NCBI GenBank assembly: GCA_050184585.1 | Contig: JBFXAF010000019.1 | Coordinates: 1-48,959 of the forward strand | DNA from: JBFXAF01 sp050184585 | GTDB lineage: Bacteria > Pseudomonadota > Alphaproteobacteria > Rhizobiales > Rhizobiaceae | DNA length: 48,959 nt | Reading direction: 5' to 3' | Shown: piece by piece, positions 31,924-40,202 of the stretch | Numbering within the stretch: the first letter of the stretch is position 1 | Layout of the letters: the number at the start of each line of letters is the position of its first letter | Translations under genes and position numbers: made by a program | Notes under the pieces: generated by a model | Seen by the model: the letters and a program-made list of their open reading frames with translations, nothing else | What the model was told of the DNA's origin: nothing | Databases searched by the model: none

Positions 31924-32630
31924 GCGGCGCGCGCTCCGTTGATCGTGGTCAGGAACGCCGTGAGGTCGTCGGTGACGAAATCGACGTCGTCGTCGAAGGC
32001 CGGGTCACGTTCCCAGATCTCTGCGAAGGTAGGCTCGAAATTGTTCGGCACGATCAGCACCGTGGTCATGCCCAGAGCCTTCGGCACGGCGAGGTTGCGG
32101 GCGAGATCCTCGAACATCACCGCGTTCTCACCCACGATCTTGTGGAGCGCGACGAAACGGTCGTAGGTCGGCCGTGCCGGTTTGGGCGTCAGCCCGGCGG
32201 CCACGATGTCGAAGATGTCGTCGAAATGGTCCAGGATGCCGAGCTGGCGCGCCGTGCGCTCCGCATGGCCCCTGTCGCCATTGGTGAAGATGAACTTGCG
32301 GCCCGGCAGCGTGGCGATGGCCTCGCCGAGCTTTGGGTCGGGCGACAGCCAGGAATAGTCGATGTCGTGCACCTGCTTCAGGAACTCGTCCGGATCGATG
32401 CCGTGTCGCTCCATCAGCCCGTTAAGCGTCGTCCCGTATTCGAGATAGAGTTCCTTCTGGAGCTTGCGGGCCTCTTCCTTGGGCAGGGACAGCAGCGTGG
32501 AGACGTACGCCGTCATCTTCACGTCGATCTGCGAGAACAGGTTGGAGTGGTGCGGATAGAGCGTGTTGTCGAGGTCGAAGACCCAGTCGGTGACGCGGTC
32601 GAATCGGCGGGGGTCGGGCAGGTCTGTCAT
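31920..32630 (-). CDS. HAD-family pyrimidine 5'-nucleotidase (SDT1-like)
   Basis: A 236-residue haloacid dehalogenase-type phosphatase that should dephosphorylate pyrimidine nucleoside monophosphates. HAD motif I is VFDLDNTLYP (nucleophile and acid Asp) near residue 17, motif II is FIFTNGD near 113, and motif IV is VMFEDLARNL near 168. AAGG precedes the ATG at 32630 with good spacing. It is the first gene of a coupled four-gene operon and lies divergent from the diguanylate cyclase gene. Confidence 0.88.
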   Translation of the reverse strand: MTDLPDPRRFDRVTDWVFDLDNTLYPHHSNLFSQIDVKMTAYVSTLLSLPKEEARKLQKELYLEYGTTLNGLMERHGIDPDEFLKQVHDIDYSWLSPDPKLGEAIATLPGRKFIFTNGDRGHAERTARQLGILDHFDDIFDIVAAGLTPKPARPTYDRFVALHKIVGENAVMFEDLARNLAVPKALGMTTVLIVPNNFEPTFAEIWERDPAFDDDVDFVTDDLTAFLTTINGARAA

Positions 32631-32723
32631 GCTGGCCTTATGGCATGGAACGGGCGGCTCGGGAGCTCGCGAAGCGACGAGATTCACCACCCTTGATGGC
32701 GAAAATCGCACGGCCGTTACAAT

Positions 32724-32740
32724 TTTAGCCATCGCCTAAA
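32724..32740. promoter_or_regulatory. TTTAG-N7-CTAAA palindrome, candidate operator
   Basis: TTTAG-CCATCGC-CTAAA lies between the divergent nucleotidase and diguanylate cyclase genes. The outer half-sites and spacing equal those of the Irr ICE box, but the inner AA and TT are missing. A different regulator is equally possible. Confidence 0.35.
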
Positions 32741-32786
32741 CCGCGCCTTCAATCCTCTCCTCCATGGTCAGTCGCGGGGAGTTCCA

Positions 32787-33545
32787 ATGAAGAAGATCAT
32801 CTGGCGGTCGGCCGTCGTGGCGGGCGTCTCGGCGCTCGCATCAGCGCTCTTGACGGCCGGGTTCCTCACCGCGACGGGAAGCGCCTTCACCGGCAGCGCG
32901 GTGGTTCTGTCGATCCTCTGCCCGATCCTGATCGCATGGCCGGCCAGCGCCTACACGACGTGGCAGGCCGAACGGATCCGCCGCGCGCATCATGACCTTG
33001 CCCGGGCCCATGCCGAGCTTGCCACTGCGCACCGGCAACTGAGGGAAAAGGCGCGCCGCGACGACATGACGGGCATGCTGAACCGCGAAGCCTTCTTTTC
33101 GACGCTGGACGCGACCCGCCGCAAGGATGACCGCGGCGCGCTGCTCATCATCGATGCCGATCACTTCAAGCGGATCAACGACTCCTACGGGCATCTTGTC
33201 GGCGACGAGGCGCTCCTGAAAATCGCCGCCGCCGTCTCGCGCGCGGTGAGGAGCGGAGACGTCCTCGGCCGCATCGGCGGCGAGGAATTCGGCGTCCTGC
33301 TCGTCGGCGCGACCGATGCCGAGGCCGTCCATGTGGCCGAACGCATCCGCCGCGAGGTCGAGGCGATCCGTTTCCGCCCCCAGGCTGGCGAGACGCTGCC
33401 GCTCACCGTCTCCATAGGCGGCACCGCCTGCACGATCGACGCCAGCGTATCCGACTTGATGCGGGCCGCCGACAAGCGCCTCTATGAGGCCAAGGAAAAC
33501 GGCCGCAATCTGGCTATCTTCGCCCCCGATCGACGGGCTGCCTGA
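32787..33545 (+). CDS. Membrane-anchored diguanylate cyclase (GGDEF)
   Basis: It makes cyclic di-GMP from two GTP. The 252-residue protein has two N-terminal membrane helices (about 7-29 and 36-57), a helical linker to about 88, and a GGDEF domain. The active-site loop is GGEEF (164-168), an active variant, and the inhibitory I-site RSGD (155-158) lies five residues before it. LLIIDADHFKRINDSYGH supplies the metal-binding Asp. There is almost no periplasmic sensor loop, so the input signal is unclear. GGGGAG precedes the ATG. Confidence 0.92.
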   Translation: MKKIIWRSAVVAGVSALASALLTAGFLTATGSAFTGSAVVLSILCPILIAWPASAYTTWQAERIRRAHHDLARAHAELATAHRQLREKARRDDMTGMLNREAFFSTLDATRRKDDRGALLIIDADHFKRINDSYGHLVGDEALLKIAAAVSRAVRSGDVLGRIGGEEFGVLLVGATDAEAVHVAERIRREVEAIRFRPQAGETLPLTVSIGGTACTIDASVSDLMRAADKRLYEAKENGRNLAIFAPDRRAA

Positions 33546-33632
33546 CCTCCGGTTTGCCGCGCGCGATTGCACAAGGTCGCTTCCCGGTTGTAAACGCGTC
33601 CCGCGCCGCACCACGACTGGCGCGGAACCGCC

Positions 33633-34538
33633 ATGGAACTCTGGATCCCGATCACCGTCGCCGCCGCCTTCCTGCAGAACCTCAGGTCGGCGTTGCAGAA
33701 GCACCTCAAAGGCGTCATGGGCACGACCGGCGCCACCTTCGTGCGCTTCGGCTTCGGCGTGCCTTTCGCGCTGCTCTTCGTCGTGCTGCTCCGTTTCGGC
33801 GCCGGCTATCCGGTCCCCGACCCCACCCCCGCCTTCATCGCCTGGACGGCGATCGGCGGGCTCGGCCAGATCGGCGCCACGTTCCTGTTGATCCACCTCT
33901 TCTCCTTCCGCAACTTCGCGGTCGGCACAGCCTATTCACGCACCGAGCCCGCGCAGGCCGCCGTCTTTGGTCTGGTCTTCCTGTCGGAGACCGTCACCTG
34001 GGGCGTGGTCGCGGCGATCGCCATCTCGGTCTTCGGCGTCATGCTGATATCCGTCGCCCACACGGCGGTCGGCCCGCGTTCGCTCGTCACCTCGCTCTTC
34101 TCGCGCAATGCCCTGATCGGGCTCGCATCCGGCACGCTGTTCGGCATCTCCGCGGTCGCCTACCGCGCGGCGTCGCTCTCGCTCGGCGGCCCCAACTACC
34201 TCATGCAGGCGGCCACCACCCTGGCGGTGGTGATCGTCTTCCAGACGGTGCTGATGGCTTCGTGGATGGCTTGGCGCGAGCGCGGCGAATTCGCTCTGAT
34301 CGCGCGGGCCTGGCGGCCTTCCCTGCTGGTCGGGCTCGCCGGCGCAAGCGCCTCCTTCGGCTGGTTCATGGCGATGACGCTGCAGCAGGCCGCCATCGTG
34401 AAGTCTCTCGCTCAGATCGAGATGATCTTCACCTTCACCGCCTCCGTCTTCGTCTTCAAGGAGGCGATTAACCGCCTCGAGGTCGCCGGCTGCGTGCTGA
34501 TCGTGCTGGGCATCCTCGTGCTGCTGGGAACCGGCTGA
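33633..34538 (+). CDS. DMT-superfamily (EamA) transporter
   Basis: A 301-residue inner-membrane protein with about ten helices in two EamA repeats. The first repeat runs from WIPITVAAAFLQNLRSAL to FGVMLISVA; the second from LIGLASGTLFGISAVAYRAA to VLIVLGILVLLG. The FNAVGTAYSRTEP-like region (NFAVGTAYSRTEPAQAAVFG) near 100 and SLAQIEMIFTFTASVFVFKE near 265 are the usual helix-pair ends. Such proteins export or import small metabolites; the substrate is unknown. It lies 87 nt after the diguanylate cyclase gene, with no obvious functional link. Confidence 0.88.
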   Translation: MELWIPITVAAAFLQNLRSALQKHLKGVMGTTGATFVRFGFGVPFALLFVVLLRFGAGYPVPDPTPAFIAWTAIGGLGQIGATFLLIHLFSFRNFAVGTAYSRTEPAQAAVFGLVFLSETVTWGVVAAIAISVFGVMLISVAHTAVGPRSLVTSLFSRNALIGLASGTLFGISAVAYRAASLSLGGPNYLMQAATTLAVVIVFQTVLMASWMAWRERGEFALIARAWRPSLLVGLAGASASFGWFMAMTLQQAAIVKSLAQIEMIFTFTASVFVFKEAINRLEVAGCVLIVLGILVLLGTG

Positions 34539-34540
34539 AT

Positions 34541-35374
34541 TCAAGCCGTCGCCGGATCGATCGGCGGTGCGTCCTTCCAGCGTGCCGTCAGAGCCTTCAG
34601 ATCGGCCTTCGCGAAGGCGTCCCTCAGCGCACCGAATGACGGCAGCACGAAATAGGCGCGCTGGAACTTGTCGATCTCGTAGCCCGTCCGCATCACCGTC
34701 TCGAGGTCGAACGGCACGCGATGGGCCTCCGCGCCCTCCACCGCGAACTGGATCTCCCCAAAGGACGACATCAGCCCGGCGCCGAACGCCTTCAGCGGCT
34801 CTCCCGGCGACTGCATCAGCCCGTACTCGGCCGTGTACCAGTAGAGGCGGGTGATCATCTCGCCGCCGCCGGCTTCGATCGCCTCGGCGGCGCGGGCGCC
34901 GTACATCTGCATGAAATCGGCGAACACCGGCTGGGCGAGCACCGGCACATGGCCGAAGAAGTCGTGGAACATGTCCGGCTCGACGATGTAGTCGAGTTCG
35001 TCCCTGGTCCGCAGCCAGTTGGTGACCGGGAAGCGTCGATTGGCGAGATGGTCGAAGAAGGGTCCGGCCGGAATGAGCCCCGGCACGGCGACGATCGTCC
35101 AGCCGGTCAGCCGGCCGAGCCTCCCGCTGACCTCGGCGAAGTCCGGTATGCGCTCCATGAGCCCCAGCGCCTCGACGCCGGCCAGATAGGATTCGTGCGC
35201 GAGGCGCCTGGTGAGCTTCGTCTGGCGCTCCGACAGGGTGCGCCAGACGTCCTGTTCGGCTGGGCCGTAGTCGTAGCCCTGATCAACCGTGAAATCCGCG
35301 CGGCAGGCCGTATAGTCTCCGCGCAGACCCTGTTCGGCGCATTGTTTGGCGTAGTCGCTGACGCTGATTTCCAT
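34541..35374 (-). CDS. phhA: Phenylalanine 4-monooxygenase
   Basis: It hydroxylates phenylalanine to tyrosine using tetrahydrobiopterin or a related pterin, iron and oxygen. The iron ligands of the facial triad are visible: His137 and His142 in PDMFHDFFGHVP and Glu183 in WYTAEYGLM. The 277-residue length fits the bacterial single-domain enzyme. The pterin-recycling gene phhB and an aromatic aminotransferase are not adjacent. The gene has its own ribosome site (CGAGGAGGAACG before the ATG) and follows a strong hairpin at 35420-35445. Confidence 0.96.
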   Translation of the reverse strand: MEISVSDYAKQCAEQGLRGDYTACRADFTVDQGYDYGPAEQDVWRTLSERQTKLTRRLAHESYLAGVEALGLMERIPDFAEVSGRLGRLTGWTIVAVPGLIPAGPFFDHLANRRFPVTNWLRTRDELDYIVEPDMFHDFFGHVPVLAQPVFADFMQMYGARAAEAIEAGGGEMITRLYWYTAEYGLMQSPGEPLKAFGAGLMSSFGEIQFAVEGAEAHRVPFDLETVMRTGYEIDKFQRAYFVLPSFGALRDAFAKADLKALTARWKDAPPIDPATA

Positions 35375-35419
35375 CGTTCCTCCTCGAGGTCCGCCTGCAT
35401 GGGCGACCCGCCAATCGTG

Positions 35420-35445
35420 CCGGAGCGGCGATAGCGCCGCTCCGG
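35420..35445. terminator. Strong hairpin between msrA and phhA
   Basis: CCGGAGCGGCG and CGCCGCTCCGG form a perfect 11-bp stem closed by the 4-nt loop ATAG, 53 nt beyond the msrA stop and 46 nt before phhA. No T-run follows in the direction of transcription. It may terminate msrA transcripts or act in the phhA leader. Confidence 0.5.
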
Positions 35446-35498
35446 TTCTCGTGGAGGAAAGATAGTCGCGCGGCGCGGAAAGTCAGCGTCCTTTTGGA

Positions 35499-36164
35499 TC
35501 AGGCCGCCGCCGCGGTCGGCAGCGCGCATTCGACGCCGGTGCCCTTCAGCCCGCAATAGCCATAGGGGTTCTTCGCCAGGTACTGCTGGTGGTCCTCCTC
35601 GGCGAAGTAGAACGTGCCGGCCGACGCGATCTCGGTCGTGATCTTGCCTCGGCCCGACTTCCCCAGCGCCGCCTGGTAGGCGTCGCGCGATGCGAGGGCA
35701 GTCCGCAGTTGCGCTTCGCCGAAGGTGTAGATCGCCGAGCGGTAGGTCGTGCCGACGTCGTTACCCTGGCGCATGCCCTGGGTCGGATCGTGCTCCTCCC
35801 AGAATATCTTGAGCAGTTCCGCATAGGAAACGACCTTCGGATCGAACACCACCAGCACGACCTCGGCGTGGCCGGTCAGCCCCGTGCAGGTTTCCTGATA
35901 GGTCGGGTTGGGCGTCAGGCCGCCCGAATAGCCGACGGCCGTCACCCAGACGCCGTCGGTCTGCCAGAACAGCCGCTCGGCGCCCCAGAAGCAGCCCAGC
36001 CCGAACATCGCCGTCTCCAGACCCTCGGGATAGGGGCCCTTCAGCGGACGCTTGCTGACATGGTGCTTGGCGGCAGTGGGCATCGGCCGGTCGCGGCCGG
36101 GCAGGGCCTCCGCCGGCTTCGGCATCTGGATCTTCTTGTTCATCAGGTCGCCCAGGAAAAACAT
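35499..36164 (-). CDS. msrA: Peptide-methionine (S)-S-oxide reductase
   Basis: It repairs methionine S-sulfoxide in proteins and free methionine. The catalytic Cys58 is in MFGLGCFWGAERLFW, the family motif GCFWG. Further conserved segments are GYSGGLTPNPTYQETCTG and EEHDPTQGMRQGNDVGTTYRSAIY, and resolving cysteines are probably those in YGYCG and VECALP near the C-terminus. The 221-residue protein is of the longer form with about 50 N-terminal residues before the domain. GAAGGGAG precedes the ATG. Confidence 0.95.
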   Translation of the reverse strand: MFFLGDLMNKKIQMPKPAEALPGRDRPMPTAAKHHVSKRPLKGPYPEGLETAMFGLGCFWGAERLFWQTDGVWVTAVGYSGGLTPNPTYQETCTGLTGHAEVVLVVFDPKVVSYAELLKIFWEEHDPTQGMRQGNDVGTTYRSAIYTFGEAQLRTALASRDAYQAALGKSGRGKITTEIASAGTFYFAEEDHQQYLAKNPYGYCGLKGTGVECALPTAAAA

Positions 36165-36223
36165 CTGGCGCACTCCCTTCTTCTGGTGTGGTCGCCCTCC
36201 ATTCGCTGGTGGACGGCCTTTCG

Positions 36224-36550
36224 TTACCCTTCGACGGCAAAACGGCCGATCTTGCGCTCCGGCCGGCGTCCGAGAATGCCGAAGACCAGCGCCAGAGCCC
36301 CGAAAACCGCGAAGCCCGGCAGGCCGAGCACATAGGTCGACAGCCCTGCCCACACGGCCGGATGGACGCCTGCCTCCACGATGGCGCGCAGCGCCGACAG
36401 CGTCTCGGGCGAGACCGCGGCCCAGCTTTCGATCAGCGGCGTCGTCACCGGCGCGCCCGCAGCGATCGTGCGCGTCGCATCGACCACAAGCATGATCACC
36501 GTCAGCGCCAGCGTGAACAGGCCGAGCATACGGAACAGGAAACGCAACAT
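36224..36550 (-). CDS. Small membrane protein, function unknown
   Basis: A 108-residue protein with an N-terminal membrane segment (LGLFTLALTVIMLVVDATRTIAAG) and a second near residue 75 (LPGFAVFGALALVFGILG), with a basic tail (RRPERKIGRF). PVTTPLIESWAAVSPETLSALRAIVE lies between, probably in the periplasm. This layout resembles a conserved but unnamed rhizobial membrane protein. It is 59 nt upstream of msrA on the same strand. No catalytic motif. Confidence 0.65.
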   Translation of the reverse strand: MLRFLFRMLGLFTLALTVIMLVVDATRTIAAGAPVTTPLIESWAAVSPETLSALRAIVEAGVHPAVWAGLSTYVLGLPGFAVFGALALVFGILGRRPERKIGRFAVEG

Positions 36551-36626
36551 CGCACAGACTGCCGTTCGATGCCGGCCCCCGCCGGCTTCCTTCACATATG
36601 GCGCGGCGGCATTCGCCGCAACCCGT

Positions 36627-37325
36627 TCAACCCGCCTTGGACATATGCCGGCGGCGGATTCGCAAGATGGCCAGAACACCCCCCGCGACGGCGAAGATGG
36701 CCATGCCGAGGAGCCCGATCGCCGCCGCGAAGTAGCCGCATGCGCCCTCGAAGCAGCTCATGTCGGTGGTGCTGGAGATCAGCGCCCCGAGTGCGAATCC
36801 GCCAACCGCGCCCACGACCGCGCCCACGACGACGCCCAGGACCGCGAACAGCGCCATCGCCAGCCCCGAGACGGGGCGCGGGGCGGCCGGCGCCGCCACG
36901 GCGGGTCTTCTGGCAAGCCCGGCGGCGATCGCGATGGCGATGAGGCCGATCACGATCTCGGCCACCGGCCAGAGGAACGATGCGGCGGTGAACACGAACT
37001 CCTGGATCGAGAAGGCCCAGGCCTGCTTGGCCACCGTCCATGCGATCACCGCCCCCTGCCAGACGATGAAGGCGCGCGGGAACGAGGGCGAGCGGGACCA
37101 GGCCAGCGACAGCACACCCAGCCCCCAGATCATCGAGATCGACGCGCCGCCGATGAGCCCGTAGAGATAGAAGACGATCGTCCGCGGCAGCTCGGACATG
37201 CCGGCCGACTGCCATGCCTGCGAGATGGTCCAGGCGTCGAGCGCCAACTCGACCGTCAGCCAGGCGGCCGGAAACGCGGCCACCCACGCCGTCGACTTCG
37301 TCGCCTGCCGGTCTGCCTCGTTCAT
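36627..37325 (-). CDS. Multi-pass membrane protein, function unknown
   Basis: A 232-residue protein with six to seven hydrophobic segments, for example TIVFYLYGLIGGASISMIWGL near 50, EIVIGLIAIAIAAGL near 123 and a Gly/Ala-rich MALFAVLGVVVGAVVGAVGGF near 155. Two Cys occur in DMSCFEGACGYF near 190, possibly in an exposed loop. The start at MNEADRQ is supported by GGGTGGGG upstream. No family recognised. A 76-nt gap separates it from the next small membrane protein, so the two could share a transcript. Confidence 0.65.
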   Translation of the reverse strand: MNEADRQATKSTAWVAAFPAAWLTVELALDAWTISQAWQSAGMSELPRTIVFYLYGLIGGASISMIWGLGVLSLAWSRSPSFPRAFIVWQGAVIAWTVAKQAWAFSIQEFVFTAASFLWPVAEIVIGLIAIAIAAGLARRPAVAAPAAPRPVSGLAMALFAVLGVVVGAVVGAVGGFALGALISSTTDMSCFEGACGYFAAAIGLLGMAIFAVAGGVLAILRIRRRHMSKAG

Positions 37326-37430
37326 CGCCCCACCCTGATGGTACCCGCTTTCTACCAGGCCCGCTTGGCCGGCAAAACTGGCCGCTTTCAAGGCGATGCG
37401 CGGATCGCGACGGAGCTTGCCCGAAGCGGC

Positions 37431-37459
37431 TTGGCATTTGCCTGGCTATCGACTAGATG
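37431..37459 (+). promoter_or_regulatory. Housekeeping promoter for tRNA-Ser
   Basis: TTGGCA (37431-37436), 17 nt, then TAGATG (37454-37459). Transcription near 37466 would leave a leader of about 37 nt before the tRNA. Confidence 0.5.
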
Positions 37460-37502
37460 AAGCCCGCGCCGTCGCGGCCTCAGCGCCGCACGGGGCCTCC
37501 GC

Positions 37503-37592
37503 GGAGAGGTGGCCGAGTGGTTGAAGGCGCACGCCTGGAACGCGTGTATACGGGAAACCGTATCAAGGGTTCGAATCCCTTTCTCTCCGCCA
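37503..37592 (+). tRNA. tRNA-Ser (anticodon GGA)
   Basis: A 90-nt class II tRNA. The acceptor arm GGAGAGG pairs with the TCTCTCC end, with an encoded CCA. The anticodon arm is CACGC-CTGGAAC-GCGTG with GGA in the centre. A long variable arm (TATACGGGAAACCGTATC) and T-arm AGGGTTCGAATCCCT identify a serine tRNA. Confidence 0.97.
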
Positions 37593-37917
37593 GCTCACCT
37601 TCGTCGTCGCACCAGGGCAGGTGTTTCCGGGCTGGTCTGGCGGCGGTGCGAGGCATCGTTCTTCGTCATCCACGGACGCGCGACGTACGGCGGGTTCCAG
37701 CGCCTCTCCGACGCGGCTGAACGCCCCTGCGCCTTGGTCGGCGCAGCGACGAAGCGCCTCTCCCGCTCCCGCCAAAACTGAAGCGTCGTCCTCACCCGGC
37801 GTTTCAGCGCGTCGCCAAACGTGTGCCGTCGCCACGGAATCGCCAGTTCACGGCCACATTTCGTTCCGCCTATCCTCTCTAGGCGGCGGGAAGTCAGTTC
37901 GTGAGTAGGGACATTCC
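37593..37917. other. Intergenic region, no gene seen
   Basis: Between tRNA-Ser and the RlpA gene. Several short open frames lack ribosome sites and recognisable sequence. The only clear structure is a perfect hairpin CCGCCTA-TCCTCTC-TAGGCGG at 37866-37886, in the likely RlpA leader. Confidence 0.5.
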
Positions 37918-38262
37918 ATGCAGAGACTCCTCGTCGCCGCCGCCGTCGCGTGCGCGTTTTCCACGCTCGCGGCCGCTCCGGCCGCGGCCCAGTGCGGCAA
38001 GGCCTCCTGGTACGCCTTGACCTCAAAGACCGCCTCGGGGGAGCGCATGAACCCCGCGGCGATGACCGCCGCGCACCGTTCGCTGCCCTTCGGCACCAAG
38101 GTCAAGGTCGTGAACAAGCGCAACGGCAAGTCGGTCGTCGTGCGCATCAACGATCGCGGCCCCTTCATCCGCGGCCGCGTCATCGACCTCTCCAAGGCCG
38201 CCGCGAACAGCATCGGCATGATCCGCTCAGGCCATGCGCCGATCTGCATGGAACGCCTGTAG
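37918..38262 (+). CDS. rlpA: RlpA-like double-psi beta-barrel lytic transglycosylase
   Basis: A 114-residue exported protein consisting only of a signal peptide (LLVAAAVACAFSTLAAAPAAA) and the RlpA DPBB domain. The domain shows CGKASWYALTSKTASGERMNP, then PFGTKVKVVNKRNGKSVVVRINDRGPF with the catalytic-type Asp, and RVIDLSKAAANSIGM. RlpA proteins cleave naked glycan strands at the division septum, but members of this length lack the SPOR domain that normally targets them. Two Cys (QCGK and PICME) could form a disulfide. Confidence 0.9.
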   Translation: MQRLLVAAAVACAFSTLAAAPAAAQCGKASWYALTSKTASGERMNPAAMTAAHRSLPFGTKVKVVNKRNGKSVVVRINDRGPFIRGRVIDLSKAAANSIGMIRSGHAPICMERL

Positions 38263-38265
38263 CGT

Positions 38266-39318
38266 TCAGGAAGAAAGCTTCAGGGCGGCGGCCGCGGCCA
38301 TCGCCTCGGCCAGCGTCATGCCCCACTGCGTCCGGCAGTAGGCGCGGAAGTCGAAGCAGGGCAGGCCGGGCGCCACCTCGAACTCGATGAGGTGGACGGT
38401 GCCGTCCGACCCGACGCGCAGGTCTATCGAGAACACGTCCCTCAGCCCGAGCCCGTCCATCATCCGGCCTGCCAGGGCGCGGATCGCGCGATCGGCGCCG
38501 GGCTGGACGGTGGCGACCGGTATGAGTTCCGGCTCGACATAGGCGCCAGCCGCCCGGGCCGCCTCGCCCGTCTCGCCGTAGAGCGCCAGCGAATCGGCCA
38601 TGGTCTGGAAGTCCGCGCCGGAGTCGACGAAGAACACGCCGAGCGCTTCGGGGCCTGCTCCGGACTCGACCGCGAGAAAGCTGGCGCGAACGTTGCGGCC
38701 CGAAACGTAGGGCTGCACGATCGCGTCGTCGCCATAGCCGGAGAAGATGCGACGAGAAAGGTCCAGCGCATCGGCCTCGCGCCGACAGCGCGAATCCGGC
38801 CAGATGCCGATCTTGGAGCCCAGCCGGTTCGGCTTGACGAACCAGCCCGCCTCGCTCGGCGGCGGCGGCAGGATCCAGCGTCCGTCGCGCGCCAGCCCGG
38901 CGGCCGGTACGGGCAGGCCGAGCGCGGCGAGCGTCGCACCCGCGCGGAACTTGTCCTGGCACAGCGCGAACAGCGCGTCCTCGGCGCCGAAGGTCCGCAG
39001 TCCGAACAGCCGCGCCAGCGCCGGCGCCGCGCCGCCGCGGAAATAGGCGATGCCGTCGGTCAGCGTCCAGACGATCGTGGAGGCGGGATGGCACGCGGCG
39101 ATGGCGGTCGCGGCGGCGTCGAGTTCGACCGGCCGGAAGGCGAGCCCGCGCGCCGCGCAGGCCTTGCCGATGGCGGCAAACTCAGGCGCGAGGTCGGTCG
39201 ACTGCGCGAGATAGGACGAAACCTCGAAAGCGCGATCCGCGTCGATACCGTCAGCCGCGAGCCGCTTCCGGCCGGCGTCCTCGGTTTCGTACACGAGCAG
39301 GAGCGTCTTCTCGGACAT
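38266..39318 (-). CDS. ATP-grasp protein, D-Ala-D-Ala ligase-like
   Basis: A 350-residue enzyme with the ATP-grasp layout. FGAEDALFALCQDKFRAGATL (about 122-142) resembles the ligase C-x-D-K step into the ATP lid. GWFVKPNRLGSKIGIW (near 168) resembles the phosphate-binding loop, and FSIDLRVGSDGTVHLIEFEVAPGLP (near 302) the metal-binding D..E..N/E region. It probably joins a carboxylate to an amine or thiol using ATP; the substrate is unknown. The start at MSEKTLL is preferred; the extension upstream would overlap the lactonase gene. It follows the SMP-30 gene by 8 nt as the last gene of the sugar operon. Confidence 0.7.
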   Translation of the reverse strand: MSEKTLLLVYETEDAGRKRLAADGIDADRAFEVSSYLAQSTDLAPEFAAIGKACAARGLAFRPVELDAAATAIAACHPASTIVWTLTDGIAYFRGGAAPALARLFGLRTFGAEDALFALCQDKFRAGATLAALGLPVPAAGLARDGRWILPPPPSEAGWFVKPNRLGSKIGIWPDSRCRREADALDLSRRIFSGYGDDAIVQPYVSGRNVRASFLAVESGAGPEALGVFFVDSGADFQTMADSLALYGETGEAARAAGAYVEPELIPVATVQPGADRAIRALAGRMMDGLGLRDVFSIDLRVGSDGTVHLIEFEVAPGLPCFDFRAYCRTQWGMTLAEAMAAAAALKLSS

Positions 39319-39326
39319 GGGCCGGC

Positions 39327-40202
39327 TCAGATCGCCAGCCGAGGCTCGAAGCTGCCCCTGAGCGGCATGTCGACCGCGAAGGTCCAGCCGGCCTTCGGGT
39401 CTGCGGCCCGCGCTGCGGCGTCCATGCCCTCGAAGGCGGAGGTGACGGCGATGCGGGAGGCATCCCTGCCGAAGAAGGCCGGGCACGAGGTCTGCCGCGC
39501 CGGTATGGCGATGCTGCGCACCGGCTTTGCATTCATGTCGTAAGCGTCGAGCGTGCCCGTGCCCCAGCGTGCGTTCCAGAGAATGCCTTCGGCGTCGATC
39601 ACCGAGCCGTCGATGCCGCCCGGGCGGCCGCGATGGTCGAGGAAGACCTTCGGTTCGCCCGTCGGCAGTCCGGTCGCGGGATCGCAGTCGACGCGGAACA
39701 GGATGTTCTTCGCCGTGTCGGCGAAGAAGGCCGTGCCGCCATCGGGCGAGAAGCAGATCGAATTGGAGATGGTGATCTCGGGAAAAAGCCGCCTGAGCTC
39801 ACCGCGCCGGTACCACCAGATCGAGCCGGCCTTGCGCTCCGCCTTCTTCCCCATCGTACCGATCCAGAAGGCGCCGGAGGAATGCACGCGCGCATCGTTG
39901 GAGCGTGTCGCCGGATCGTCGGCCTCGATCGCCGCGATCCGCGTCAGCCTTCCACTCGCCTTGTTCCGCAGGTGCAGGCCCGTCTCGGTCGCCAGCACCT
40001 GGCGGCCCTCGCCGTCAATGGCGACCGCACTCGCCATCTCGGGCAGCACGGTGATCTCCGTCGCGCCTCCCTGCCGCCACGACAGCATCTTTCGCTCCAG
40101 GATGTCGAACCAGTGAAGCGTGTCCGTTGTCGGATCGTAACTCGGCCCCTCGCCGAGATGGCACGCGACGTCGGAGAGAACCGAGACCGCCGGCTCGCTC
40201 AC
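39327..40202 (-). CDS. SMP-30/gluconolactonase family sugar lactonase
   Basis: A 291-residue six-bladed propeller lactonase that opens a sugar lactone to the aldonic acid using a divalent metal. Family segments are CHLGEGPSYDP (metal-ligand Glu near residue 18), TRSNDARVHSSGAFWIGTM, ISNSICFSPDGGTAFFADT and PGGIDGSVIDAEGILWNARW. The start is GTG at 40202, overlapping the dgoA stop (GTGA). In this operon it should act on the lactone made by the SDR dehydrogenase, for example galactono-lactone. Confidence 0.9.
   Translation of the reverse strand: MSEPAVSVLSDVACHLGEGPSYDPTTDTLHWFDILERKMLSWRQGGATEITVLPEMASAVAIDGEGRQVLATETGLHLRNKASGRLTRIAAIEADDPATRSNDARVHSSGAFWIGTMGKKAERKAGSIWWYRRGELRRLFPEITISNSICFSPDGGTAFFADTAKNILFRVDCDPATGLPTGEPKVFLDHRGRPGGIDGSVIDAEGILWNARWGTGTLDAYDMNAKPVRSIAIPARQTSCPAFFGRDASRIAVTSAFEGMDAAARAADPKAGWTFAVDMPLRGSFEPRLAI

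Noticed and set aside
36627..37325. Possible assignment of the 232-residue membrane protein to a rhomboid or tetraspan transporter family
   Set aside because: No catalytic Ser-His or transporter motif is visible; left as unknown.
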